Assembly (NCBI GenBank): GCA_964642235.1
Contig: CAZXOP010000122.1
Span: 1 to 5,951, forward strand
Direction: 5' to 3'
DNA: 5,951 bases
Source of the DNA: CAYSND01 sp964642235
GTDB lineage: Bacteria > Bacteroidota > Bacteroidia > Bacteroidales > UBA932
Part shown: piece by piece, positions 1 to 5,898 of the stretch
How positions within the stretch are numbered: the stretch's first letter is position 1
How the letters are laid out: each line of letters opens with the position of its first letter
Notes under the pieces: model-generated
What the model was told of the DNA's origin: nothing
Databases searched by the model: none
What the model saw: only the letters and a program-made list of their open reading frames with translations
Position numbers and translations under genes: made by a program

Positions 1-111
1 CATAACACGATATAGCCATTTCCGCTATTTTCATTTGCCTTACACCTCAGGTGGGAAAGGAGTGGGGAATGAGACCAGGGAGCTAAATATGCAATGACAG
101 CGAAGAATGAG
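1..111. other. Intergenic sequence with no recognisable gene
   Basis: I see no supportable gene here. The only structure is an imperfect hairpin at 38-60: CCTT (38-41) faces AAGG (57-60), and CACC (43-46) faces GGTG (50-53) around a 3-base loop. No T-run follows, so it is not a convincing terminator. The stretch 93-113 (AATGACA, then GAAGAATGAGATT) resembles the outer arms of common bacterial palindromic intergenic repeats and probably belongs with the repeat block that follows. An open frame from base 2 to the TGA near base 95 gives a low-complexity translation that does not look like a protein end. Confidence 0.4.
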
Positions 112-133
112 ATTGCGGAACAGAGTCCGCAAT
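112..133. repeat. Perfect 8-bp inverted repeat, REP-like palindrome
   Basis: ATTGCGGA (112-119) and TCCGCAAT (126-133) are exact reverse complements around the 6-base loop ACAGAG. AATGAC motifs lie on both sides (93-98 and 131-136). It sits directly before the four-unit repeat array and about 310 bases before the RAYT-type transposase gene. REP elements recognised by RAYT enzymes are short hairpins of this size, so a REP-like origin is inferred. The lack of a following T-run argues against an intrinsic terminator. Confidence 0.6.
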
Positions 134-140
134 GACATAT

Positions 141-341
141 GGCTTGATAACCAGGCAGATGCAGCGCCGTTGTTCAGAATGACATACGGCTTGATAATAA
201 GGCAGATACATTGACATTGCTCAGAATGACATCGGTGTTTTCAATGTAATTATGCATGATTATAAAGCAGATGCATTGACGTTACTCATAATGATATTAG
301 AGCTGATTATTAGACAGATACGCCATTGCTCAGAATTAGGC
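141..341. repeat. Array of four diverged REP-like units
   Basis: Four related copies run in the same direction, starting at about 141, 188, 253 and 301. The pattern is GGCTTGATAA-like, then GGCAGATRCA-like, then CATTGCTCAGAATGACAT-like. Units 1 and 2 are adjacent. Units 2 and 3 are separated by about 20 bases, and unit 4 is shortened. Each unit has a small stem-loop core: CGTT/AATG at 168-181, CATT/AATG at 215-228, CGTTA/TAATG at 280-293, and GCCATT/AAT-ta-GGC at 322-341. In the first three the stems include G-U pairs where bases differ, so pairing survives sequence change. The array lies directly upstream of a RAYT-type gene, whose family acts on REP hairpins. That link is inferred. No copy lies on the other side of the gene. 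Confidence 0.65.
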
Positions 342-345
342 AAAG

Positions 346-371
346 TTATTTCCCCAGTTATTATGGAATAA
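346..371. repeat. Imperfect inverted repeat before the transposase promoter
   Basis: TTATTTCC (346-353) and GGAATAA (365-371) pair over 7 bp with one bulged T around an 11-base loop. It lies between the REP-like array and the putative promoter of the transposase gene. It could be a terminator-like stem, an element end or an operator. Nothing in the sequence decides between these, and AT-rich DNA gives such stems by chance. Confidence 0.25.
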
Positions 372-384
372 AGTGAATTAGTTA

Positions 385-416
385 TTTGCGAGAACAAAAT
401 CTTTTTTATACTTTCG
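385..416 (+). promoter_or_regulatory. Putative Bacteroidota-type promoter of the transposase gene
   Basis: TTTG (385-388) is followed after 20 bases by TACTTTCG (409-416), one mismatch from the TAnnTTTG -7 element used by the primary sigma factor of Bacteroidetes. This would place the transcription start near 420-423, about 25 bases before the ATG at 448, leaving room for the Shine-Dalgarno at 435-439. The region is AT-rich, so a chance match is possible. Confidence 0.4.
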
Positions 417-434
417 CAATTATTGTTATAATTT

Positions 435-439
435 GGAGG
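435..439 (+). promoter_or_regulatory. Shine-Dalgarno that fixes the transposase start
   Basis: GGAGG lies 8 bases before the ATG at 448, within a purine-rich run. The longer frame beginning with TTG at 433 would swallow this site and add only Met-Glu-Glu-Glu-Glu, which is the translation of the Shine-Dalgarno itself. ATG 448 is therefore the better start. The three minus-strand genes lack a comparable site. Confidence 0.65.
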
Positions 440-447
440 AAGAGGAG

Positions 448-1302
448 ATGGAGTCAAAGCATTATTATCATGTATGCCTGAAATCTTCAGGTGTTATTTT
501 TAGAGTAGAAGAGGATTATATTCAAGGAATTAACAGATTATTCTTAGCAGTAAAAAGAAATGGTTGTGAAGTTGTAGCCTATTCGGTTATGTCAAATCAT
601 ATTCACTTCGTTCTTTACTGTCATTGCCCAAAAGCAGTTATTGCTTCATTTAAAAATAGCTATACTAAATGGTTTAACAACAAGTATTTGCGGAAAAATG
701 AGTTAATGAAATTATCCACTAAACCAATCTTGTTGTTTGATAGTAATTTCATCCTTTCTACTATTAACTATATTCATAGAAATGCTGTACATCATAATAT
801 AGTAGAATACCCTACCCAATATCCCTTTAACTCTGCAAGATATTATTATGCTGATATAACCAACAGGGTTCCGAGCGGAGAACATATTGTTAAATGGAGG
901 GAAAAAGGAAAACATATTTCAAATCGTGATATGGTAAGATTTAAGGATCTTACTCTGAATAATGAAGGGGTGTTATCCGTATGGAAATATCTTTCAATAA
1001 GAAGGGGAGAAAGTTTTTTTAAATCTATCCGAAGTTATGCCTATCATTTAAATAAACCCTTACAGGAAGAAAAAGCCCAGTTTGAAAATCAAGGGATAGA
1101 AGCTCTTTATAATTCCCCGGAATTAGAAAATAGAACTCTTAGAACCTCGGACATAGAGGTATGTAAGTTTATAGATACCACTTTGTTAAAGCGGAATATC
1201 AGATATACCCAACTGCCGGATAAGGAAAAGTCAAATTTGGCGGATATACTTGCCAAAAAGCTATGGTGCAATAAATCTCAGATAGAGAGGTGCTTATATT
1301 AA
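448..1302 (+). CDS. REP-associated tyrosine transposase (RAYT, Y1/HUH family)
   Basis: A 284-residue protein of the IS200-like Y1 transposase superfamily, RAYT branch. These are single-strand DNA endonucleases that nick and rejoin REP hairpins through a phosphotyrosine link. The HUH metal-binding motif is His51-Ile-His53 within MSNHIHFVL (48-56). Tyr108, in the helix motif YIHRNAV (108-114), is the likely nucleophile, and the typical YPF-SAR segment follows at 125-131. The Y1 domain covers about 5-135. The remaining 150 residues form a C-terminal extension, whose end (about 258-284) looks like a small helix-turn-helix, as in other Bacteroidota RAYTs. No frameshift or missing key residue is visible, so it may be active. 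The ATG at 448 is chosen over an upstream TTG because GGAGG precedes it. REP-like repeats lie upstream, and the gene ends 6 bases from the end of btuF, convergently. It is clearly AT-richer than the btu genes, consistent with separate acquisition. Membership in the family is firm; activity and target are inferred. Confidence 0.85.
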   Translation: MESKHYYHVCLKSSGVIFRVEEDYIQGINRLFLAVKRNGCEVVAYSVMSNHIHFVLYCHCPKAVIASFKNSYTKWFNNKYLRKNELMKLSTKPILLFDSNFILSTINYIHRNAVHHNIVEYPTQYPFNSARYYYADITNRVPSGEHIVKWREKGKHISNRDMVRFKDLTLNNEGVLSVWKYLSIRRGESFFKSIRSYAYHLNKPLQEEKAQFENQGIEALYNSPELENRTLRTSDIEVCKFIDTTLLKRNIRYTQLPDKEKSNLADILAKKLWCNKSQIERCLY

Positions 1303-1308
1303 ACCACC

Positions 1309-2445
1309 CTACTCGTATAAAGGTCTCCAATAGGGGTATTTGGGTTCTGTGTTGAGGAGTTCGGGGTGGAAAATTTCAATAAGGGCATTGAGGACCGAGT
1401 CGGGGTGGATGGTTAAGTCTTCGAAATAGGTATTGTTGTCTGCATCTGAGTCGAAGATTTTTCTGTTTCTAAATGGGAGAAACTTTTCATAAGGGGTATA
1501 TTCTCCTCTTAGGGTATTGTAAGAGTAATTAGTTACGCCACTCGGTGCTGAATAGGTTATAAGCCAATAGTCGGCATTAATCCCCTTCTCCAAGACTGTT
1601 TCAAATGAGAGAGAAGCACTTCCGGACCCTTTTAACTCTTTGAAGATATAATCGGCTCCTGCATCTTTGAGGAGGTTTGCCATAAAACTCTCTCCTGCAG
1701 GGAGAAACCAAGTGGGACCATATTTTTTCTCTACCAATACTGTAGGACGTGAGGTGGCGGTGGCTGCTAAAGCACGAAGTTCGTTATAACTCCTCTCCAC
1801 CTCATTGAAAATGGAGTCGGCAACAGACTCTTTTCCTAACAACAATCCGTAAAACTTTATCCATTCACTCCTTCCAAGTGGGGTATTCTCCATATAATCA
1901 GCAGCCTCTATAATCGGTATCCCTATTTTTTCGGCTGCCCCGTACCCTGCATTTTCAAATGGTGAGGCTATAATTACCTCCCCTTTTATTTCGATTATTT
2001 TCTCTATATTCGGGGCTGAGGAGCTTCCTATATCAGCTATCTTCCCCGACGAAATCCCCTCTTTTATAGATTCTGAGGAGATATATTGAGGTTCGCAAAC
2101 CCCTATTATCTTCTCTGCTGCACCAAGTTTCTCTATGATGGAGGTATGGACTGAGGTATAGACAATAATATTCTCTAAGGGTGTTATGACAACAGTCCCC
2201 TTTGGGAGCCTCTCCGGTAGAGGGGTCCCTCTCTTCACTAAAATATATCGCTGAAGCAATTTCCCTTTTCTCCATGGATTTTTTATCTCCACAGTGGTAT
2301 AGTCATCGTGGGTTTTAATAACATAACTGACAGCATACTCATTTGGAGCAGCAGTAGTAGAGTTTGTAGCCTCCCTTCGGCCCCCGCAAGAGGAGCCGAA
2401 GATGACTACGGAAAAAATCATAAATATGGTGAATCGCTTCATCAT
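1309..2445 (-). CDS. btuF: Cobalamin-type ABC transporter substrate-binding lipoprotein (BtuF-like)
   Basis: A 378-residue periplasmic binding protein of the iron-complex/cobalamin class (Peripla_BP_2, BtuF/FecB-like), anchored as a lipoprotein. It should take cobamide released by BtuB and hand it to an inner-membrane BtuCD-type importer. The signal peptide (1-19) ends in a lipobox G-S-S-Cys20. A strand-rich N-terminal part contains NPWRKGKLLQRYILV (57-70), typical of Bacteroidota members. The first lobe follows (about 88-185) with VYTSVHTSIIEKLGA, GVCEPQYI, APNIEKI and SPFENAGYG. A helical linker (about 186-232) contains LGRSEWIKFYGLLLG. The second lobe runs from about 233 to 360, with GPTWFLP, DAGADYIF and LSFETVL, and the protein ends in HPELL and a tyrosine-rich tail. 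Its first ATG overlaps the btuG stop (TAATG), so translation is probably coupled; the ATG three bases later is equally possible. No btuC or btuD follows. The position after btuB and btuG behind a cobalamin riboswitch supports B12, rather than haem or siderophore, as ligand. Confidence 0.85.
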   Translation of the reverse strand: MMKRFTIFMIFSVVIFGSSCGGRREATNSTTAAPNEYAVSYVIKTHDDYTTVEIKNPWRKGKLLQRYILVKRGTPLPERLPKGTVVITPLENIIVYTSVHTSIIEKLGAAEKIIGVCEPQYISSESIKEGISSGKIADIGSSSAPNIEKIIEIKGEVIIASPFENAGYGAAEKIGIPIIEAADYMENTPLGRSEWIKFYGLLLGKESVADSIFNEVERSYNELRALAATATSRPTVLVEKKYGPTWFLPAGESFMANLLKDAGADYIFKELKGSGSASLSFETVLEKGINADYWLITYSAPSGVTNYSYNTLRGEYTPYEKFLPFRNRKIFDSDADNNTYFEDLTIHPDSVLNALIEIFHPELLNTEPKYPYWRPLYE

Positions 2446-3515
2446 TATCTGTTTCTAAGGAAGAATGCCCCCATTGGGTTAATTCCTCCGGTGTCGAATT
2501 TATCTAACTTTACTCCTTTAGAGCTAAAGACATACATGTCTCCGTTATTAACATAATCGGAAGTACCGATATAGATGTTTCTGCTTACAGGGTCTGCTGA
2601 GATGGAGCATGGTGCAGAGATTACAGTTCCATCTGTAATGAAATTACCTAAAACTTTATCTGTGCGGGCATCGAACATTTTATAATCAACCGATTTAACC
2701 TTAAAGTTTTCGTACACCACATTTACAAAGTAGAGGGTGTCACCTGCTCCCATAGAGATAAAGGAGGCAGATACTTCAGGAATCTTGGTAACTGCATCTG
2801 TGGTGCTGTTTATTTTTTGGAAAGTTTTAGTGGTGTAATCACCTAAAGAGAGGAGGTAGAGATCTTTTTGGGAATCCACCACCAAGTGGCAAGGATTCGA
2901 TGCCACTTCGAGAGTTTTCGTAACAGTCAAAGTGGTGGGATCTACTACTGAAACGGTGTTGCCGTATGTGGGCCAAGCCATTCCACCTGAGTTTGCCACA
3001 TAGAGTTTGCCATTAGCCTCTTTTACCCCTTCTGGGTTAGCCCCTACGGCTACTTTTCTAACGCTATACTTGGTGGTATCTATCTCTCCTAAAAATCCTT
3101 CATATAAAGAGACATATACCTTCCCTTTGTAAGAGGTAAAGAAACGGGGAGAGAGATTCCCTTTATCACCGGGGATGGTTATCTCGGTAATTACTTTTCC
3201 TGTGGTATCTGTTACGAAGATAATCTTGGAGTTATATACCGAAACATAGATTTTACTCCCATATATCAACATATCTTGAGCAGTATCTCCTAGTTTTTTA
3301 CCATTTAATCTTTCAAAAACATTTGCGGCAACGGTTTTCGTTTTAGGGTTATAGATACTTATTGCGGAGTTGTTTTGTCCGAAAGAGCCATTGTTGAGGA
3401 TAAAGACCCCTGTGGTAACTTGTGGTTTTTGATTTTCTGCAGGGTTTTTCTCGCAGGAGCTAAAGAGGGTTACGAGTGCGATGAATGCAAAAAAAGGAAA
3501 AAATAATTGTTTCAT
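2445..3515 (-). CDS. btuG: Surface cobamide-binding beta-propeller lipoprotein (BtuG-like, YncE/DUF5074)
   Basis: A 356-residue lipoprotein. The signal peptide (1-20) is rich in Phe and Leu and ends in a lipobox F-S-S-Cys21. The mature protein is a run of YncE/YVTN-type beta-propeller blades. Blade-like strands include KIYVSVYN (88-95) with FVTDTTGKVI, KVYVSLYEG (132-140) with GEIDTTKYSV, KLYVANSG (170-177) with VSVVDPTTLTVTKTL, DLYLLSLGDY (218-227), TLYFVNVVY (260-268), and NIYIGTSDY (313-321) with MYVFSSKG. The length fits a seven-bladed propeller. In Bacteroides, BtuG is such a propeller; it binds cobalamin extremely tightly at the cell surface and forms a lid on BtuB. The homology call rests on fold, size, lipobox and the btuB-btuG-btuF order behind a cobalamin riboswitch. 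Residues after the lipid cysteine (CEKNPAEN) contain no acidic cluster, so the surface-export signal is weak. It starts 10 bases after the btuB stop and shares one base with btuF. A generic YncE-like protein is the alternative if context is ignored. Confidence 0.8.
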   Translation of the reverse strand: MKQLFFPFFAFIALVTLFSSCEKNPAENQKPQVTTGVFILNNGSFGQNNSAISIYNPKTKTVAANVFERLNGKKLGDTAQDMLIYGSKIYVSVYNSKIIFVTDTTGKVITEITIPGDKGNLSPRFFTSYKGKVYVSLYEGFLGEIDTTKYSVRKVAVGANPEGVKEANGKLYVANSGGMAWPTYGNTVSVVDPTTLTVTKTLEVASNPCHLVVDSQKDLYLLSLGDYTTKTFQKINSTTDAVTKIPEVSASFISMGAGDTLYFVNVVYENFKVKSVDYKMFDARTDKVLGNFITDGTVISAPCSISADPVSRNIYIGTSDYVNNGDMYVFSSKGVKLDKFDTGGINPMGAFFLRNR

Positions 3516-3525
3516 AATGTGTGAT

Positions 3526-5619
3526 TTAAAAAGTGTATTTTAATGTTAGTCTATATGATCTTCCGGGCATTGGGTAATATTTAATTACCTCGTAATGGCG
3601 GTTTGTAAAGTTTATCACCTCACACTGAATTTTGAGTCTCTGTTTCCCAAGAGTGAAAGTGCGGTGGAGGTTTAAAGATTGCTCTATATAACCATCTATC
3701 TTATTTTCAGGGAGGTTCTGGGGGAGGGCATATTTATCTCCTACTGCAGTCATAAGATAGCTTATATTTAACCACTTATTTATCCAAGAGAGTGTGAGGT
3801 TCCCGGAGTGTAGTGGTGTGTAGGGGATTTGGTGTCTGTAATTTTTAGCCTCAGGGTTTGTTATATCAATAGCATATTGATAGGAGTAATTTCCTGAAAC
3901 AGTGAGAGACATATCACTACGGGGTAGAAATTCAATAGCAAAATTGAGGTCTGCACCTGCTATTGCCACCTCACCCATATTTAACATTCTCCAGATAAAG
4001 AGGGTGGGGAGGGCGACTATCTTATCTGTTACCTTATTATAATAGCTATCAAAGGAGAGGGAGGCATAAGGGAAGAGAGGGGAGAGGGCACCATTCCAAG
4101 TTATGCCGAGATTAAACTGTGTTGCCTTTTCAGGGGCAAGTCGGGTGTTTCCTACCCTCGCATAATAGAGGTCATTAAAGGTGGGGACTCTGAATATATC
4201 CTTAAACGAAGCACGAACCCTTAGGTTCTCCTTTGGAAGGAGTTTGTAGGAGAAAGAGAGTGCAGGGGAGAGCCTGCTCCTGTTAGGGGCAGCATTGCCA
4301 ATTCTAACCTCTTCAAAGGTGAGGGTTCCGAGAAGTGATGCGGTGGCCGTGAAGCGGGAGGTGTTTAATTGTCCTGCAAAAGAGGTAAGAGAGGTATATC
4401 TTATTGGGTAAACAGAACCGGGAATGGTAGATTCAAGAGTGTTTAGGAAGAGATCTTCCGCAGCAGTAAAAACTAAAATCTCCGAAGGAGAGTATTTGGT
4501 GGCTACCGAAGCGTAGCACTCTTGTTGTTGGTAGAGGTCCTCTTGTCTCCCAGAAGGGTAACGATTGTTTATATCGAGGTAACGGTTCCAAGCGTAATTG
4601 TATTTCAGAATCCCTTTCAGGGCCCATTTTTCGGAGAGAGAACGGTCATAGCGGAGGTTTGCAAAGGCATTTCTATCCCAAAGACGCTCGTGAGTGTCAT
4701 TATTGTAATAGATTACGGAGCCGGGAAGTCCTCTTTCGGAGTCGAGATAGTTCGTTTTAAAGGAGAGGGTTCCGCGGCGACCGAAGTCCCCGTAAAGATT
4801 AAATTCCGCTCTAAGGGTATTTACATCGCTGTTTTTTCGTCTCTTTATGGTGTATGTATCATAATTTCTAAGCTTAAAAGGGTATTCCCCATTAGAGGCG
4901 AGCCAGTCGGAGAAGAGTGAGAAAGACCACTTTTTTCCGAGTTTTTGGCTATAACTAAGGGATGGATTATAGGTGCCGAATGAAGCAACACGCATCTGGA
5001 GTGAGACATTTGTGCTTTTTTGTGAAAAATCGGGTGAAGTGGTGGTGATATTAAGTGCCCCTGCTGAGGCAAACATCCTTGCAGTCTGAAAAATATCGTC
5101 AGCCTGACCTATTGAGAGAGAGATTTGACCGATATTGTCGAGATTAAACCTACCGATATCTATCTGTCCGTTTTGAGCGTTGGAGAGAGTTACCCCATCA
5201 TAGCAGACTGCTGTATGCTGTGAGCCGAAACTACGGATAGAGATGGTTTTAAGTCCCCCTACTCCACCATAATCTTTAATATTTACCCCTGAAAAAGAGC
5301 GGACTACTTCGTAAAGTTCTTGCATGCCGAGACGCTCTATCCCTTTACGGTCGATTACCTGAATCGGTATTGTCTGGTTTGTGGGGGAGGGGTGGGCATG
5401 AGCTGTAATATATGCTTCGAAAAGAGTTTGTGCAGAGAGTGTGTCGGGGGAGTCAGTAGTGGCGGGGTGAGGTGTGCTAACATCAGTGAGTTTACCTGCT
5501 GAAGGGGTACCGGTAATACGCTTAAAAGCCACCCCTTCTACTTGTGCTGAGAGAGCAGAAGAGCAGAATAGCATACATACAACTAAAAGTTGTCCTTTTT
5601 TAATTACTTTTTTAAGCAT
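3526..5619 (-). CDS. btuB: TonB-dependent outer-membrane cobalamin receptor (BtuB-like)
   Basis: A 697-residue outer-membrane receptor that imports cobamides using TonB-ExbBD energy. The ATG at 5619 is chosen because a proper signal peptide follows at once: basic start, hydrophobic core, and cleavage after LSA at about residue 25. The longer frame starting at a TTG (5658) would put 13 non-signal residues in front and lies inside the riboswitch expression platform. Residues 26-63 are a Ser/Thr/Pro-rich linker, followed by a TonB-box-like stretch TLFEAYITA (65-73). The plug domain spans about 81-195, with IQVIDRKGIERLG, VRSFSGVNIKDYGGVGGLKTISIRSFG, DGVTLSN and SAGALNITT. The 22-strand barrel takes up about 200-697 and ends in the usual aromatic signature YRLTLKYTF. 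No carboxypeptidase-like N-terminal domain is present, which fits BtuB rather than SusC-type receptors. It is the first gene after the riboswitch and btuG follows after 10 bases. Assignment to cobalamin rests on plug similarity plus the riboswitch. Confidence 0.9.
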   Translation of the reverse strand: MLKKVIKKGQLLVVCMLFCSSALSAQVEGVAFKRITGTPSAGKLTDVSTPHPATTDSPDTLSAQTLFEAYITAHAHPSPTNQTIPIQVIDRKGIERLGMQELYEVVRSFSGVNIKDYGGVGGLKTISIRSFGSQHTAVCYDGVTLSNAQNGQIDIGRFNLDNIGQISLSIGQADDIFQTARMFASAGALNITTTSPDFSQKSTNVSLQMRVASFGTYNPSLSYSQKLGKKWSFSLFSDWLASNGEYPFKLRNYDTYTIKRRKNSDVNTLRAEFNLYGDFGRRGTLSFKTNYLDSERGLPGSVIYYNNDTHERLWDRNAFANLRYDRSLSEKWALKGILKYNYAWNRYLDINNRYPSGRQEDLYQQQECYASVATKYSPSEILVFTAAEDLFLNTLESTIPGSVYPIRYTSLTSFAGQLNTSRFTATASLLGTLTFEEVRIGNAAPNRSRLSPALSFSYKLLPKENLRVRASFKDIFRVPTFNDLYYARVGNTRLAPEKATQFNLGITWNGALSPLFPYASLSFDSYYNKVTDKIVALPTLFIWRMLNMGEVAIAGADLNFAIEFLPRSDMSLTVSGNYSYQYAIDITNPEAKNYRHQIPYTPLHSGNLTLSWINKWLNISYLMTAVGDKYALPQNLPENKIDGYIEQSLNLHRTFTLGKQRLKIQCEVINFTNRHYEVIKYYPMPGRSYRLTLKYTF

Positions 5620-5668
5620 AATATTTTGGTCAACTGAAATCTTTACCCGAGACTCCAAATTATTGAAT
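5620..5668 (-). promoter_or_regulatory. Riboswitch expression platform with kissing hairpin P13/L13
   Basis: Between the aptamer and the btuB ATG, TTTGG (5659-5655) can pair with CCAAA (5628-5624). Alternatively TTTG plus GTC can pair with GACCAAA. Either way a large loop contains CGGGTA (5649-5644). That hexamer is the exact reverse complement of the aptamer L5 loop TACCCG (5770-5765), matching the L5-L13 kissing interaction known in cobalamin riboswitches. The 3' strand of the hairpin ends only 4 bases before the ATG, so ligand-stabilised docking would cover the translation start region. There is no T-run after the stem, so translational rather than terminator control is inferred. Confidence 0.6.
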
Positions 5669-5812
5669 TAAGGCAGGTCTTCTGACTTGTTCCCCCTGAG
5701 CGCCTTCCCATCCGTCTTAGGAAAGTGGCAAAGATGGCTCCGAGTTTAATAGAACTTACAGCTACGGGTACAGTTCCGGATTTACACCGGATTCCCTATT
5801 CTTGACCTTAGG
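5669..5812 (-). promoter_or_regulatory. Cobalamin riboswitch aptamer (RF00174 type)
   Basis: On the minus strand the conserved core GGGAATCCGGTG (5796-5785) is followed by P4 (TCCGG/CCGGA, 5791-5787 with 5779-5775), then CTG and loop L5 TACCCG (5770-5765), then TAGCTGTAAG. Next come the GCCACT and GGGAAGGC segments of the P6 region (about 5729-5702) and the B12 box AGTCAGAAGACCTGCC (5687-5672). P2 is GGTC (5807-5804) with GACC (5679-5676). P1 is short, TAA (5810-5808) with TTA (5671-5669), leaving the usual TGCC bulge. The RNA binds adenosyl- or another cobalamin and represses the downstream btuB-btuG-btuF operon. Recognition of the family is firm; exact ends are approximate. Confidence 0.93.
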
Positions 5813-5828
5813 AAATAATCTAAAGGTC
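5804..5828 (-). promoter_or_regulatory. Alternative hairpin overlapping riboswitch P1/P2
   Basis: On the minus strand GACCTTtAG (5828-5820) can pair with CTAAGGTC (5811-5804): 8 bp with one bulged T and an 8-base loop. The 3' strand contains both the P1 segment TAA and the P2 segment GGTC of the aptamer, so this hairpin and a folded aptamer exclude each other. It forms earlier in transcription than the B12 box is made. It could act as an anti-aptamer element or be a folding intermediate. This role is inferred from complementarity only. Confidence 0.4.
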
Positions 5829-5845
5829 ACACCGAAATTCACCTA

Positions 5846-5875
5846 CAAAGGTATAGAAAGAAATCTTAAAAACAA
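5846..5875 (-). promoter_or_regulatory. Promoter of the btuB-btuG-btuF operon
   Basis: On the minus strand TTG (5875-5873) is followed after exactly 19 bases by TACCTTTG (5853-5846), a perfect TAnnTTTG element. This is the consensus promoter of Bacteroidota (-33/-7). Transcription should start near 5839-5842, just before the riboswitch, giving a leader of about 220 bases before the btuB ATG. No other promoter of this quality was seen before btuG or btuF, so the three genes are probably one transcript. Confidence 0.75.
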
Positions 5876-5898
5876 GTTAAGACTTTAAATAAAAATTT

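Noticed and set aside
2..97. Open plus-strand frame from the left edge as the end of an upstream gene
   Set aside because: The translation has no recognisable pattern and runs into repeat-like DNA; it is too short to support.
141..341. CRISPR array
   Set aside because: The units are diverged and adjacent or unevenly spaced, and there are no constant repeats with unique spacers and no cas genes.
433..447. TTG start five codons upstream of the transposase ATG
   Set aside because: It lies on the Shine-Dalgarno itself and would encode only Met-Glu-Glu-Glu-Glu; ATG 448 has GGAGG at the right spacing.
260..457. 65-codon minus-strand frame across the repeat block
   Set aside because: It spans the REP-like units and the transposase promoter, and its composition reflects the AT-rich repeats, not a protein.
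1289..1308. GGTG/CACC stem between the convergent genes as a bidirectional terminator
   Set aside because: It has only 4 bp with a 12-base loop and no T-run on either strand.
4522..4920. 132-codon plus-strand open frame inside btuB
   Set aside because: It is antisense to a conserved beta-barrel region and has no start context or recognisable protein features; it is a shadow of btuB.
5617..5658. N-terminal extension of btuB from a TTG at 5658
   Set aside because: The extra 13 residues precede a complete signal peptide and overlap the riboswitch P13 hairpin; ATG 5619 is the natural start.
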